Counted from the first letter of the stretch, positions 16,863 to 26,826 are shown. The stretch is DNA of 64,000 nucleotides from Anaerovorax odorimutans DSM 5092 (GCF_000426305.1 NZ_AUFC01000017.1:16207-80206); one strand, 5' to 3'. Program-made: numbers and translations. The notes: generated by a model from the sequence alone, not told the origin.

Positions 16863-18070
16863 AATGTAATTCCCTTCATTTCTAATTTACCTTTATTAAT
16901 TAAATGATTATCTGTTCGAACTAATTTTCCTTCCCCATCTTTTATGCTAAATTTAAATAATGTATTAATTCTAATTTTATTATCTCTGTACTCTTGTATT
17001 TCGGCTATCTCTAATACTCTCCGACTCTTATCTTTTAATCTTCCTAAATGTACAATAATATCTATAGCTTCCGCTATTTGACTTCTAATAGCTTCAATTG
17101 GAAAATCGGCAGCCTGCAAAAACATTGCTTCAAGCCTTGATATCATTCCTTCCGGCGAATTACCGTGTCCTGTTGATAGTGAGCCATCATGTCCTGTATT
17201 CATCGCCTGAACCATATCCATAACTTCTTCTCCCCTTACCTCTCCCACAATAATGCGATCAGGTCTCATTCTAAGAGAAGCTTTAATAAGTTGTTTTGCA
17301 TTTACTTCTCCCTTACCTTGTGCATTTGCATTTTTACACTCCATTCGAACAATGTTTTCTATTTCGGTAATTTGTAATTCTGCCGAATCTTCTATGACAA
17401 TAACTCTTTCATCTTTTGGTATATATGAAGATAAAACATTTAAAAAAGTTGTTTTCCCTGAACTTGTCCCTCCTGAAATAAAAATATTATAACCAGCTTG
17501 TACAAGTTTTTTAAGAAATTCTGAAGCCTCTAGAGTAACAGAATCTCTTTCTATCAAATTCTCCATTGTAATCTTATTTGCCGGAAATTTTCTAATAGTT
17601 AAAATGGGACCATTTAACGCAATATTTTTATAGACAGCATTTACCCTTGAGCCATCTTCAAGTCTGGCATCAACTATGGGATTTAATTCATTTATTTCTC
17701 TATGTACCTTGGCCGCTATTCTTCTTATTATCTCTTCGAGCTCTTCTTTATTCTGAAATCTAAAATTTAATTTTTCTAATTTCCCATGTTTTTCAATAAA
17801 TATATTATCAGTACCATTAACCATAATCTCATTTACTTCTTTGTCATCAGCAAAAGGTTGTAAGATACTCAAATCTTTTCTGATTATATTAAATATTATA
17901 TATATCATTTTTTCTTTCTCTTTATATGAATAAAATTGACTCTTATCATCATGGAGTACATAATTTTCTATATATTCCAGTACTTCATCATCTGTAAGTT
18001 GATTTTCACGACTATTAATAATTACTCTTACTCCATCTGTAAGCTCTTTAATAATTTCCATTTGACTCAC
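16859..18070 (-). CDS. tadA: TadA/CpaF-type secretion ATPase
   Basis: This 403-residue ATPase of the VirB11/CpaF family powers pilus extension. Walker A is GGTSSGKTT at residues 200-208; downstream are the Walker B region (MRPDRIIVGEVRGEE) and the His box (NTGHDGSLSTGHGNS). The N-terminal domain holds NEIMVNGTDNIFIEKHGK, typical of CpaF. The start is a GTG with AAGGAG eight bases upstream. It follows the TadZ-like gene by 112 bases and overlaps tadB by four bases. Confidence 0.93.
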   Translation of the reverse strand: MSQMEIIKELTDGVRVIINSRENQLTDDEVLEYIENYVLHDDKSQFYSYKEKEKMIYIIFNIIRKDLSILQPFADDKEVNEIMVNGTDNIFIEKHGKLEKLNFRFQNKEELEEIIRRIAAKVHREINELNPIVDARLEDGSRVNAVYKNIALNGPILTIRKFPANKITMENLIERDSVTLEASEFLKKLVQAGYNIFISGGTSSGKTTFLNVLSSYIPKDERVIVIEDSAELQITEIENIVRMECKNANAQGKGEVNAKQLIKASLRMRPDRIIVGEVRGEEVMDMVQAMNTGHDGSLSTGHGNSPEGMISRLEAMFLQAADFPIEAIRSQIAEAIDIIVHLGRLKDKSRRVLEIAEIQEYRDNKIRINTLFKFSIKDGEGKLVRTDNHLINKGKLEMKGITL

Positions 18071-18182
18071 AAGTTTTACTCCTTATAACTATTTAGGCTG
18101 ATAAAGGCAACATATACCCATTATTATATTTGTAGTATATAAAATGTTGACACATTAAATGTTTTAAGTATAAGTTTGTTCA

Positions 18183-19289
18183 TCATTTAATTATTTCATT
18201 AACAACCTCTTTTATTCCTAATCCAAATACATTATCCAAATCAATTTCCTTAATTTCTTCCCTAATGGAAAAACTGCTTTCATCTTTATCAATGAAAATA
18301 ATTTTTCTTTCTTCAAATTTATTTACTTCTTCGCCTTCAGCTTCATTTTCATCATTATTTATTACCATATTTCTAACCCTTATATAGTTTTCAGGAAATA
18401 TGCTATAGTCCTTTTTTATAAAATAATTTATAGCATTATTGCTTTTCTTTATTGATATGAACTCATCTCTTTCTATCAATATGACTTTAAAACAATTCTG
18501 CAACAATTCTAATGTCTGATTGTTTAATGAATAGGGTAAATCCAAAACAACATAATCATATCGTCTACTCTCTTCTATAAACTTAAGGAAACGATATAAC
18601 TCTTCATTTTTAAGCTTATTTAATTCATTACTTCCTTTCGCAGGATAAAAAAACTCTACTCCACATGGATTTAAAAATGTAAAGCTTGTGATAAATGTAC
18701 ATATATTTTCATGCTCTTTATTAAAAAGATAATAGAGAAAATCACTGATATTTTTATTTTTTGTTCCGCCTTGTAAATAAAAATGAGTTGATTCAAATTC
18801 TTCTAAACTAAGATATAATACTTTCTTATCATGATACCTAACTAATTCCTGCGCTACACCTATGGAAACAGCAGTCTTACCGTTACCTCCTCCTGCACTG
18901 TAAAAACCAATAAATTTGCATGCTTTATTTTCACAAACTATGTTTTTCTTTCCAAAAAAGAAAGCATATATAATCCTTAATTTTGAAGCTAAGTCCTGAA
19001 TCCTTGAATATTTATAAAGTTCTTTAACAGGTTTATCTCTTAAAGATTTTTCGACTTTATCTTCCGTAAGATAAATAACACAATTATTATTATTGAGAAC
19101 TGTAAATTCAACTAAATTATTATAAATACAACTTGCCAATATCAAATCATACTTAAAATCTTTTATATAACTATAGAAAGTAACCGTTACATCAAAGTCA
19201 TTATGTAAGTTGGAGATAGCTTTACCTAATGCTAAGCTATACTCCTTATCGTTTTCATTATGCAAAATTAATAATCTAATTTTTTCCAT
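18183..19289 (-). CDS. TadZ/CpaE-like MinD-family ATPase
   Basis: This 368-residue protein has an N-terminal receiver-like region without clear phosphorylation residues (LLILHNENDKEY) and a MinD/ParA-type ATPase core starting with SAGGGNGKTA at 131-140. In this P-loop the usual first Lys of the deviant Walker A (KGGxGKT) is replaced, reading GGGNGKT. A DLPYSLNN stretch corresponds to the second switch. TadZ/CpaE proteins place the pilus machine in the cell. It is first in the tad operon, behind a consensus promoter. Confidence 0.82.
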   Translation of the reverse strand: MEKIRLLILHNENDKEYSLALGKAISNLHNDFDVTVTFYSYIKDFKYDLILASCIYNNLVEFTVLNNNNCVIYLTEDKVEKSLRDKPVKELYKYSRIQDLASKLRIIYAFFFGKKNIVCENKACKFIGFYSAGGGNGKTAVSIGVAQELVRYHDKKVLYLSLEEFESTHFYLQGGTKNKNISDFLYYLFNKEHENICTFITSFTFLNPCGVEFFYPAKGSNELNKLKNEELYRFLKFIEESRRYDYVVLDLPYSLNNQTLELLQNCFKVILIERDEFISIKKSNNAINYFIKKDYSIFPENYIRVRNMVINNDENEAEGEEVNKFEERKIIFIDKDESSFSIREEIKEIDLDNVFGLGIKEVVNEIIK

Positions 19290-19315
19290 TTTATGCTAAA
19301 CCTTCCTTTTGCATA

Positions 19316-19344
19316 ATTATATATCTTTTCCCAATTTATGTCAA
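19316..19344 (-). promoter_or_regulatory. Consensus sigma-A promoter of the tad operon
   Basis: On the minus strand TTGACA (19344-19339) and TATAAT (19321-19316) are separated by exactly 17 bases. The -35 box contains the tepA stop codon (TGA). Predicted transcription starts about 20 bases before the TadZ-like ATG. Confidence 0.88.
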
Positions 19345-20099
19345 TCTTTTTTGTTATTAACAATCAATTCCTTTAATTTTGCAAGTGCTTTATCTAGCCC
19401 GCCTACTTCATCAATCAATCCTATTTTTACTGCATCTTTACCAAATAATATAGTTCCAACATCATTCGCCATATTATCTGTTGCGCTCATCAATTTACTT
19501 ATTGTATCTCTATCAGCTTTTGAAGTTCTTGTAATAAATGAAACTACCCTTTCCTGCATTTTTCTAAAATACTCATAAGTTTGTTCAGCTCCTATGACCA
19601 TACCCGTCATTCTAATAGGATGTAACGTCATTGTTGCGCTTTCTGCTATAAAAGAATAATTGCTTGCTGTTGCTAAAGGTATTCCTATGCTATGTCCTCC
19701 TCCTAATACTAATGATACTGTTGGCTTAGACAATGTAGAAATTAATTCCGCTAACGCAAGTCCAGCTTCAACATCTCCGCCAACAGTATTTAAAATGGTT
19801 ATCAAACCTTTAATTTTATCGTTTTCCTGTACTGCAACTAACTGTGGTATAAGATTTTCATATTTTGTAGTTTTATTGTTTGGTGGCAATACCATATGTC
19901 CTTCTATACTACCAATAATAGTCATATATTGTATATCACTTCTGAAATCAAATATATTACTTATTACACCAAAGCTATCAATATTATCCTTAGTCTCTGG
20001 CTCATTGATTTTCTTTTCTTCCTCTACATCTTTTTCCTTATCTTTTTCATCTTTGTCTGGTAGATTTTCTTTATTTTTATCTTTATCGTTTTTGCTCAT
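19341..20099 (-). CDS. tepA: TepA/YmfB-like ClpP-family protease
   Basis: This 252-residue protein has a highly charged Lys/Asp/Glu N-terminus (1-40) and then a ClpP/crotonase-type fold. LNTVGGDVEAGLALAE is a GG-D oxyanion segment, GGGHSIGIPLA carries the nucleophile Ser, and MTLHPIRMTG carries the catalytic His. It belongs to the ClpP-like serine proteases called TepA/YmfB in Bacillus, implicated in protein translocation and sporulation. GGAGG precedes the ATG. It is divergent from the YlmC-like gene. Confidence 0.87.
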   Translation of the reverse strand: MSKNDKDKNKENLPDKDEKDKEKDVEEEKKINEPETKDNIDSFGVISNIFDFRSDIQYMTIIGSIEGHMVLPPNNKTTKYENLIPQLVAVQENDKIKGLITILNTVGGDVEAGLALAELISTLSKPTVSLVLGGGHSIGIPLATASNYSFIAESATMTLHPIRMTGMVIGAEQTYEYFRKMQERVVSFITRTSKADRDTISKLMSATDNMANDVGTILFGKDAVKIGLIDEVGGLDKALAKLKELIVNNKKD

Positions 20100-20224
20100 A
20101 TTAAACCTCCATTAAATGTTTTTTTCTTTGTAATAATTCTATTATTTGCAATATATATTTTTATATAAGATAATTTTTTATAATTATGGAAATAAAACGA
20201 ATCAATTTGATCGGAGGAATTGAA

Positions 20225-20461
20225 ATGAGACTCAGCGAGATTGGATATAAGGAAATTATAAATCTATCTAATGGAAGCAGACATGGACAGTTATCAAATG
20301 CCGAATTACTTTTTGATGAAAAAAATGGAAAAATAAAAGCAATTTTAGTTCCTGATTTTCAGGGCAGAATTGGATTTTTAAATAACAAAGATTATTTACA
20401 GCTACCTTGGAATTCTATTCTTAAAATAGGTGAAGATATAATTATTTTTGAAACAACATAA
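20225..20461 (+). CDS. YlmC/YmxH-type PRC-barrel sporulation protein
   Basis: This 78-residue PRC-barrel protein (MRLSEIGYKEIINLSNGSRH, then LLFDEKNGKIKAILVPD and LPWNSILKIGEDII) fits the YlmC/YmxH sporulation family. The frame opens earlier, at 20186, but the ATG at 20225 has CGGAGGAATTGAA directly upstream. In Bacillus ymxH lies near tepA as well, which supports the call. Biochemical function is unknown. Confidence 0.85.
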   Translation: MRLSEIGYKEIINLSNGSRHGQLSNAELLFDEKNGKIKAILVPDFQGRIGFLNNKDYLQLPWNSILKIGEDIIIFETT

Positions 20462-20521
20462 ATTGTGATTCAAAATTTAATTAAATACGATTTAAAAATC
20501 AACCGTTATCTAAATCAAACA

Positions 20522-20627
20522 AAAAACCGACCCTTAAAAATCATCTTGAACTGACCTCTCATAAGTTAGATTTTTAAGTTTAACTTATGAAAGGTCGGTT
20601 CAACTATCTTTAATAGGATCGGTTTTT
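20522..20627. repeat. Large nested foldback (inverted-repeat) element
   Basis: The inner arms are 20546-20568 (TTGAACTGACCTCTCATAAG...) and 20581-20603. They pair over about 22 bases with two mismatches around a 12-base loop. The outer arms, AAAAACCGA (20522-20530) and TCGGTTTTT (20619-20627), pair perfectly, with weakly complementary sequence between. It sits between convergent genes, so it may act as a bidirectional terminator, but it is much longer than the other terminators here. Confidence 0.8.
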
Positions 20628-20674
20628 ATGTTCATATATTAAATTATATTTTTTACATATTCATTAAAATAAAA

Positions 20675-20884
20675 CTATTTATCATTTAGATAATGTTTTG
20701 CACCCTCTTCTTCAGGATCTTTTTTAGGTTTTTCTTCAACAGATACTTCATAGTCTGCATCTCCAGGTACTGTAACATCCTCTTCTTCTTTTGCAGGTTC
20801 ACAAATAGTACAGTTTAGATATTCATCAATCTCTTTACCATCTCCGCAGCTGCATTTTTTTGTATTTAATTCTTTCTCTGTCAT
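20675..20884 (-). CDS. Small cysteine-motif protein, unknown function
   Basis: This 69-residue acidic protein carries a possible metal site KCSCGDGKEIDEYLNCTIC near the N-terminus, followed by a Glu/Pro/Lys-rich tail. I do not recognise a family. The ATG at 20884 is preferred because GGAGG lies nine bases upstream; the ATG at 20893 directly abuts that site. It appears to be a single-gene unit between the foldback element and the ppdK terminator. Confidence 0.65.
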   Translation of the reverse strand: MTEKELNTKKCSCGDGKEIDEYLNCTICEPAKEEEDVTVPGDADYEVSVEEKPKKDPEEEGAKHYLNDK

Positions 20885-21102
20885 TTTATACATCCTCCTT
20901 TAAATCAAAGTATTTTTTCTTATGTAATTTTTTATACCCTAATGCGACAATTTAAAACATAATATATTAATATTTTATCATATCTGATTTCTTGTCTCCT
21001 AAAAAATCAGTCTCATCTTTTTAAGTCATAAAACTATAAATAAATATATAGTATTTATGAAGAAACGTGTCTGCCAACATACAATATATGGGTGCTTATA
21101 TA

Positions 21103-21141
21103 AAAAAAGATTTAATCAAATAAATTGATTAAATCTTTTTT
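21103..21141. terminator. Terminator downstream of ppdK
   Basis: AAAAAAGATTTAATCAA and TTGATTAAATCTTTTTT form a perfect 17-base stem with a five-base loop, 14 bases past the ppdK stop. It can work in both directions. Confidence 0.88.
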
Positions 21142-21155
21142 ATAATATTTATATT

Positions 21156-23789
21156 TTATTTATTTGACTTAATAGCAGCCTGTGCAGCAGCAAGTCTTGC
21201 AATCGGTACTCTAAAAGGTGAACAAGAAACATAATTTAAACCTGTATTATGACAAAATTCTATGGAAGATGGATCTCCACCATGTTCTCCACATATTCCA
21301 AGCTTAATATCTGGTCTTGTCTTTCTTCCTAGCTCAGCACCCATCTTAACTAATTTTCCTACACCCTTTTGGTCAAGTCTTGCAAAAGGGTCATTTTCAT
21401 AAATCTTTTTATCGTAATAGGAGCCTAAGAATGAACCTGCATCATCTCTGCTGAATCCAAAAGTCATTTGTGTAAGATCATTTGTACCAAATGAGAAAAA
21501 TTCAGCTTCTTTAGCAATTTCATCAGCAGTAATAGCAGCTCTAGGGATCTCAATCATAGTACCAACCATATATTTAAGATCTACTCCAGCCTTTTCTATA
21601 ACTGTTTTCGCAGTTTGATCTACAATTCCCTTGACATATGCAAGTTCTTTAATTTCTCCAACAAGAGGAATCATAATTTCAGGTACCATATTCCAATCAG
21701 GATGAGCCTTCTTTACATTAATAGCTGCTTCAATAACAGCAGTAGTCTGCATCTCCGCAATCTCTGGATATGAAACTGCTAAACGGCAGCCTCTGTGCCC
21801 CATCATTGGGTTAAATTCATGTAAAGAAGAAATAATAGCTTTAAGTTCATTTATATCTAAATTCATTTCTTTAGAAAGTTCTTTAATGTCCTCTTCCTCA
21901 GTCGGCAAAAATTCATGTAGAGGTGGATCTAAGAAACGTATTGTAACAGGGAAACCTTTCATTGCTTCATATATGCCTTCAAAGTCTTCTCTCTGCATAG
22001 GTAAAAGCTTTGTAAGAGCAGTTTTTCGTTGCTCAACGGTTTTTGACACAATCATTTCTCTCATTGCAGAAATTCTTTTTGAATCAAAGAACATATGCTC
22101 AGTTCTGCATAAACCAATGCCTTCTGCACCAAAGCTGACAGCTTGTGCAGCATCTTTAGGTGTATCTGCATTAGTTCTAACCTTAAGTGTTCTATATTTA
22201 TCAGCCCATGTCATGATTCTGTCAAAGTTTCCGGAGATAGTAGCAGCCACAGTTTTAATGGCTTCACCATAAATATTACCGGTACTGCCATCTAATGATA
22301 TGTAATCTCCTTCATGGAATTCTTTTCCTCCAAGTGTAAACACCTTTGCTTCTTCATTGATTTTTATATCTCCGCATCCTGATACGCAGCAAGTTCCCAT
22401 CCCACGAGCAACTACAGCTGCATGAGAAGTCATACCTCCACGAACTGTTAAAATACCTTGAGCATAATTCATACCTTCAATATCTTCAGGGGATGTTTCT
22501 AAACGAACAAGAATTACTTTAGCACCTTTATTTACTGCCCAATTTGTAGCATCTTCAGCCGTAAATACAACCTGACCACAAGCAGCCCCAGGGGATGCAG
22601 GAAGTCCTGAAGAAATTGGCTTAGCTTGCTTTAAAGCTTCATTATCAAACTGTGGATGAAGTAATGCATCAAGTTGCTTTGGATCAATCATTAACACTGC
22701 TTCTTCTTCTGAAATCATACCTTCATCAACAAGGTCACATGCAATTTTTAGAGCTGCAGCTGCAGTTCTTTTACCATTCCTTGTTTGTAACATATAAAGC
22801 TTACCTTCTTCAATAGTAAACTCCATATCCTGCATGTCTCTATAGTGTTTCTCCAATGTATATACAATTTTATAAAACTCTTCGTATACTTTTGGATTCT
22901 GTTCTTTTAACTGATCTATAGTTTGAGGAGTTCTTACACCTGCAACTACATCTTCACCTTGAGCATTCATTAGGAATTCACCATACAGCTTTTGTTCTCC
23001 GGTAGCAGGATTTCTGGAGAATGCAACACCTGTACCAGAAGTATTTCCCATATTTCCAAATACCATAGCCTGAACGTTTACTGCAGTACCCCATGAAGAT
23101 GGTATGTCATTCATTCGTCTATAATAAATTGCTCTTGGATTATTCCATGAACGAAATACTGCTTCTATTGCACCCATTAATTGATCAGTTGGATTTTGAG
23201 GAAAATCTTCACCGATTTTTAGTTTATATTCTTCTTTAAATAATCTTGCTAATTCTTTTAAATCTTCTGCATCTAATTCAGTATCAAGCTTTACTCCTTT
23301 TTTTTCTTTCATTTCATCAATTAGTTTTTCAAAGTATGCTTTACCTACTTCCATAACTACATCAGAATACATCTGAATAAAACGTCTGTACGAATCATAT
23401 GCAAATCGAGGATTACCTGTTTTTTTTGCAAAACTTTCAACAACAACATCATTTAAACCTAAATTTAATATTGTATCCATCATACCTGGCATAGATGCTC
23501 TGGCACCTGAACGAACAGATACTAATAATGGATTTTCTAAATCACCGAATTTTTTTCCAGTAATTTCTTCCATTTTTGATACATAAGTCATTATTTCAGA
23601 TTTAATTTCATCATTAATGGCTTCTCCATCAGCATAATACTGTGTACATACTTCAGTGGTGATTGTAAAGCCTTGTGGTACAGGCATTCCCAAATTAGTC
23701 ATTTCAGCTAAATTTGCACCTTTTCCACCTAATAATTCACGCATTTTTCCGTTACCTTCACTGAAGAGATAAACATACTTTTGTCCCAT
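21156..23789 (-). CDS. ppdK: Pyruvate, phosphate dikinase
   Basis: This 877-residue enzyme interconverts pyruvate + ATP + Pi and phosphoenolpyruvate + AMP + PPi; in anaerobes it serves glycolysis or gluconeogenesis. The N-terminal ATP-grasp domain begins VYLFSEGNGKMRELLGGKG. The central swivelling domain has the phospho-histidine motif GGMTSHAAVVARGMG followed by TCCVSGCGD, which marks PPDK rather than PEP synthase. The C-terminal TIM barrel has GTNDLTQMTFGFSRDD and GICGEHGGDP. Length matches the family. It has an AAAGGAG ribosome site and its own terminator; a terminator upstream separates it from glyQS. Confidence 0.97.
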   Translation of the reverse strand: MGQKYVYLFSEGNGKMRELLGGKGANLAEMTNLGMPVPQGFTITTEVCTQYYADGEAINDEIKSEIMTYVSKMEEITGKKFGDLENPLLVSVRSGARASMPGMMDTILNLGLNDVVVESFAKKTGNPRFAYDSYRRFIQMYSDVVMEVGKAYFEKLIDEMKEKKGVKLDTELDAEDLKELARLFKEEYKLKIGEDFPQNPTDQLMGAIEAVFRSWNNPRAIYYRRMNDIPSSWGTAVNVQAMVFGNMGNTSGTGVAFSRNPATGEQKLYGEFLMNAQGEDVVAGVRTPQTIDQLKEQNPKVYEEFYKIVYTLEKHYRDMQDMEFTIEEGKLYMLQTRNGKRTAAAALKIACDLVDEGMISEEEAVLMIDPKQLDALLHPQFDNEALKQAKPISSGLPASPGAACGQVVFTAEDATNWAVNKGAKVILVRLETSPEDIEGMNYAQGILTVRGGMTSHAAVVARGMGTCCVSGCGDIKINEEAKVFTLGGKEFHEGDYISLDGSTGNIYGEAIKTVAATISGNFDRIMTWADKYRTLKVRTNADTPKDAAQAVSFGAEGIGLCRTEHMFFDSKRISAMREMIVSKTVEQRKTALTKLLPMQREDFEGIYEAMKGFPVTIRFLDPPLHEFLPTEEEDIKELSKEMNLDINELKAIISSLHEFNPMMGHRGCRLAVSYPEIAEMQTTAVIEAAINVKKAHPDWNMVPEIMIPLVGEIKELAYVKGIVDQTAKTVIEKAGVDLKYMVGTMIEIPRAAITADEIAKEAEFFSFGTNDLTQMTFGFSRDDAGSFLGSYYDKKIYENDPFARLDQKGVGKLVKMGAELGRKTRPDIKLGICGEHGGDPSSIEFCHNTGLNYVSCSPFRVPIARLAAAQAAIKSNK

Positions 23790-23949
23790 TTCGACTACTC
23801 ACTCCTTTTTTAATGTCATCAAATAATTAATATAAAAAACTACGAAATCATAAATTCTATTTGCACGTATTGGCAATTTGCTATTTTCATTTGCTGCCAA
23901 TAATCAGTGTTTTTTTAAGTTCCGCTAAAATTATATTTCATATGGTTAC

Positions 23950-23990
23950 AAAAACGGAACAAACTATCCTTGTTATAAGGTGTTTGTCCC
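23950..23990 (-). terminator. Terminator downstream of glyQS
   Basis: The minus strand forms GGGACAAACACCTT/AAGGATAGTTTGTTCC with a small loop, followed by GTTTTTG. It ends the recO-to-glyQS transcript ahead of ppdK. Confidence 0.75.
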
Positions 23991-24002
23991 ATGTTTTATA
24001 AG

Positions 24003-25406
24003 TTAAAATACCAACTTGCTTTCAATATATTCTTTTATTTCAGAAATTGGTATTCTGATTTGCTCCATTGTATCACGATCACGGATGGTTACACTCTTAT
24101 CATTTTCTGTATCAAAATCTACAGTAATGCAGAAAGGTGTTCCAATTTCGTCTTCTCTTCTATATCTCTTACCAATACTGCCCGCTGCATCATAATCTAA
24201 CATGAAAGACTTTGACAATTCATCATACAACGCTTCAGCTTCTGAGCTTTGTTTCTTTGTAAGAGGTAATATAGCAGCTTTAAATGGCGCTATCGCAGGG
24301 TGAAACCTCATAACTGTTCTGATATCTTCTTTACCCTTTGCATCAACTAAAACTTCTTCATCATAAGCATCAACTAAAAATGCAAGTGTTACTCTGTCAG
24401 CTCCAAGTGAAGGTTCAATACAATAAGGTACATATTTTTCATTTGTTTCAGGATCTTGATACGACATATCCTGACCGGAATGTTCTATATGTTGTTTTAA
24501 ATCAAAATCTGTTCTGTCTGCTATACCCCACAGCTCTCCCCAACCAAATGGGAAACGATATTCGATGTCAGTAGTTGCATTACTGTAATGAGATAATTCT
24601 TCTTTTTCATGATCTCTAAGTTTAATATTAGCATCATTAATGCCTAATGATTTAAGCCAATTAACACAATAATCTTTCCAATAACTAAACCATTCTAAAT
24701 CTGTACCCGGTTTACAAAAGAATTCTAATTCCATCTGCTCAAATTCTCTTGTTCTGAAAGTAAAATTACCGGGAGTAATTTCATTTCTAAATGATTTACC
24801 AATTTGTGCTATTCCGAATGGGATCTTCTTCCTTGATGTTCTCTGTACTGCCTTAAAATTAACAAATATACCTTGTGCGGTTTCTGGTCTTAAGAAAATT
24901 TCCGCTTTAGAATCTTCTGTAACTCCCTGGAAGGTTTTGAACATTAAATTAAACTGCCTTATAGTAGTAAAATCACTCTTGCCACATTCCGGACACTTAA
25001 TTGAATTATCCTGAATAAACTGTTCTAGTTTTTCTTTTGACCAGCCATCAACATTTGCTTCCATCCCATCAGTTTCTTTTATATAATCTTCTATAAGCTT
25101 ATCTGCTCTAAATCTTGCTTTACAACTTTTACAATCTATAAGAGGATCTGCAAAACCGCCAACATGGCCGGATGCTACCCACGTTTTAGGATTCATTAAT
25201 ATAGCTGCATCAAGACCTACATTATATTTTGATTCTTGGACAAATTTTTTCCACCAAGCTCTTTTTACATTGTTTTTTAGTTCTACGCCTACAGGGCCAT
25301 AATCCCATGTATTTGCCAAGCCGCCATAAATATCAGAGCCTGGGAAAACAAAACCTCTAGATTTTGCTAATGCTGTAATTTTATCCATTGAAAATTCTTT
25401 GCTCAT
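24003..25406 (-). CDS. glyQS: Glycyl-tRNA synthetase, single-chain dimeric type
   Basis: This 467-residue class II synthetase charges tRNA-Gly. The N-terminus [20 protein letters not shown] and motif 2 ([20 protein letters not shown]) are those of the homodimeric GlyRS rather than the alpha2beta2 GlyQ/GlyS form. Motif 3 is in [17 protein letters not shown], and the anticodon-binding domain starts near PFKAAILPL. Length is typical. It follows the DUF4342 gene by about 35 bases, so no leader or T-box fits between them. Confidence 0.96.
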   Translation of the reverse strand: MSKEFSMDKITALAKSRGFVFPGSDIYGGLANTWDYGPVGVELKNNVKRAWWKKFVQESKYNVGLDAAILMNPKTWVASGHVGGFADPLIDCKSCKARFRADKLIEDYIKETDGMEANVDGWSKEKLEQFIQDNSIKCPECGKSDFTTIRQFNLMFKTFQGVTEDSKAEIFLRPETAQGIFVNFKAVQRTSRKKIPFGIAQIGKSFRNEITPGNFTFRTREFEQMELEFFCKPGTDLEWFSYWKDYCVNWLKSLGINDANIKLRDHEKEELSHYSNATTDIEYRFPFGWGELWGIADRTDFDLKQHIEHSGQDMSYQDPETNEKYVPYCIEPSLGADRVTLAFLVDAYDEEVLVDAKGKEDIRTVMRFHPAIAPFKAAILPLTKKQSSEAEALYDELSKSFMLDYDAAGSIGKRYRREDEIGTPFCITVDFDTENDKSVTIRDRDTMEQIRIPISEIKEYIESKLVF

Positions 25407-25441
25407 ACCTACCTACCATTTCTTGTTTTATCTTATTTTAT

Positions 25442-26053
25442 TTATTCCTTACTGTCGCAAGAACTAGTTTCTTCCTGAGAATCTGAAGTAAAACTTTCCT
25501 CATCACTTTCAGACGTATAATCTTCTTCTTTTTTTCCTCTATTCATTGCTTCTGCTGTTTTTTCCTTTACATTGGAAAAGACTTCAGAACTTTTTACTTT
25601 TACTTCATCAGCTATAACTGAACCTTTTTCTACAACATTACCAAAAGTATCTGTTGCTTTTTCGCTGATATCAATTATTTCACCATCTTCTTTTATTAAT
25701 TCTATTACGCATTTAGTTCCAAATGCTGCAAGAATTCCAGCAACAGCAACCAAAGGTGAAATTACAGTACCTAAAATTCCAATATTAACAGGAAGATTTA
25801 ATATAATTTCATCATTTTTCTTTATTACAATCTTGGAAACGTTGCCTTTTTTTATAGCTTCTTTAATCTTATCAATTAAATGCGCACCCTGTTCACCTAA
25901 TTTACTTTTATTATTAATATCTATAGATTCTTCAATATCAATAATAGCATCCACTACACTTCCGTTTGCAGCCTCAAGAGCTTCTTTTGCTTCTCTATAG
26001 CTTACACCGGTTCTATCTTTAACTAATTCAATCTTTTCTAATGTAATCTCCAT
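25442..26053 (-). CDS. DUF4342 protein with UBA-like N-terminus
   Basis: This 203-residue protein begins with a UBA-like helical motif (IELVKDRTGVSYREAKEALE, as in EF-Ts) of about 45 residues. A DUF4342 domain with a membrane-like stretch follows (NIGILGTVISPLVAVAGILA), and the tail is Ser/Glu-rich (from about 165). DUF4342 proteins are of unknown function. A TGGAGGTAAGAAT site precedes the ATG. It is inserted between recO and glyQS, both on the same strand. Confidence 0.8.
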   Translation of the reverse strand: MEITLEKIELVKDRTGVSYREAKEALEAANGSVVDAIIDIEESIDINNKSKLGEQGAHLIDKIKEAIKKGNVSKIVIKKNDEIILNLPVNIGILGTVISPLVAVAGILAAFGTKCVIELIKEDGEIIDISEKATDTFGNVVEKGSVIADEVKVKSSEVFSNVKEKTAEAMNRGKKEEDYTSESDEESFTSDSQEETSSCDSKE

Positions 26054-26073
26054 ATTCTTACCTCCATTTTATA

Positions 26074-26826
26074 TCAGTCACTTAAAAAACCTTCACTCTT
26101 TAAGTTTCCAATGTCAAGATGATATTCAATATATTTTTTTACAATAACTGATAAACATTGTAAAATTTCATCATCCAGCCCCAATTTTTCAAAGCTTTTT
26201 AATGAGCTTCCAAGAATATACTCTAATATATCTACTATACCAAAATTTATGTTATAAATCAACTTCTCATTACTATTTAACTTATTATTTTGCATACATT
26301 TTTTGCAGATTACACCGCCGTCTTTTACGCTAAATCCAATAAGTTCATCTTTGCTTCCACAAAGAACACATTCTCTTATTTGGGGCATACTTCCAAAAAG
26401 CTGTAACGATTTAATCTGATAAGCTAATACAAGAGATAAATATTTTTTATTTCGTCTCTCCATGATATCAAAAAAATCGTTGACTAAATCAAAAATTTTA
26501 GGAGCAGGTACATCTTCAATAATTAATTTTTCTGTAAATTCCAGAACATAAGAGCAACACATATATTTTTCTACATCCTGACCTAGTTTATAGTAACTTT
26601 TAATTACTTCGGCACCATTAATATTATATGATTGTTTATTTTTAAAGAGTTCATACCTGCCATAAGTAAAAGGTCTCATAGCTAAAGCAGCTTTGCTTCT
26701 TCCTTTTTCATTAATACTTGTACCTGCACTTATCTTACCGTATTTTCTGGAAAATAGGATAATCATCCTTCTTCCATTGACAGTTTTCGTCTGCTTTAAA
26801 ATAATCCCTTCAGTATCTGTATACAT
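26074..26826 (-). CDS. recO: DNA repair protein RecO
   Basis: This 250-residue protein has an N-terminal OB fold (TDTEGIILKQTKTVNGRRMI) and a C-terminal helical domain with the four-cysteine zinc finger CVLCG...CKKC. RecO works with RecF and RecR to load RecA on gapped DNA and anneals single strands. It directly follows era (13 bp), the usual order in Firmicutes. Confidence 0.94.
   Translation of the reverse strand: MYTDTEGIILKQTKTVNGRRMIILFSRKYGKISAGTSINEKGRSKAALAMRPFTYGRYELFKNKQSYNINGAEVIKSYYKLGQDVEKYMCCSYVLEFTEKLIIEDVPAPKIFDLVNDFFDIMERRNKKYLSLVLAYQIKSLQLFGSMPQIRECVLCGSKDELIGFSVKDGGVICKKCMQNNKLNSNEKLIYNINFGIVDILEYILGSSLKSFEKLGLDDEILQCLSVIVKKYIEYHLDIGNLKSEGFLSD

Noticed and set aside
18143..18171. 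Plus-strand TTGACA followed 16 bases later by TATAAG
   Set aside because: It would only drive antisense RNA into the TadZ-like gene; a single match in AT-rich DNA is not enough to call it.
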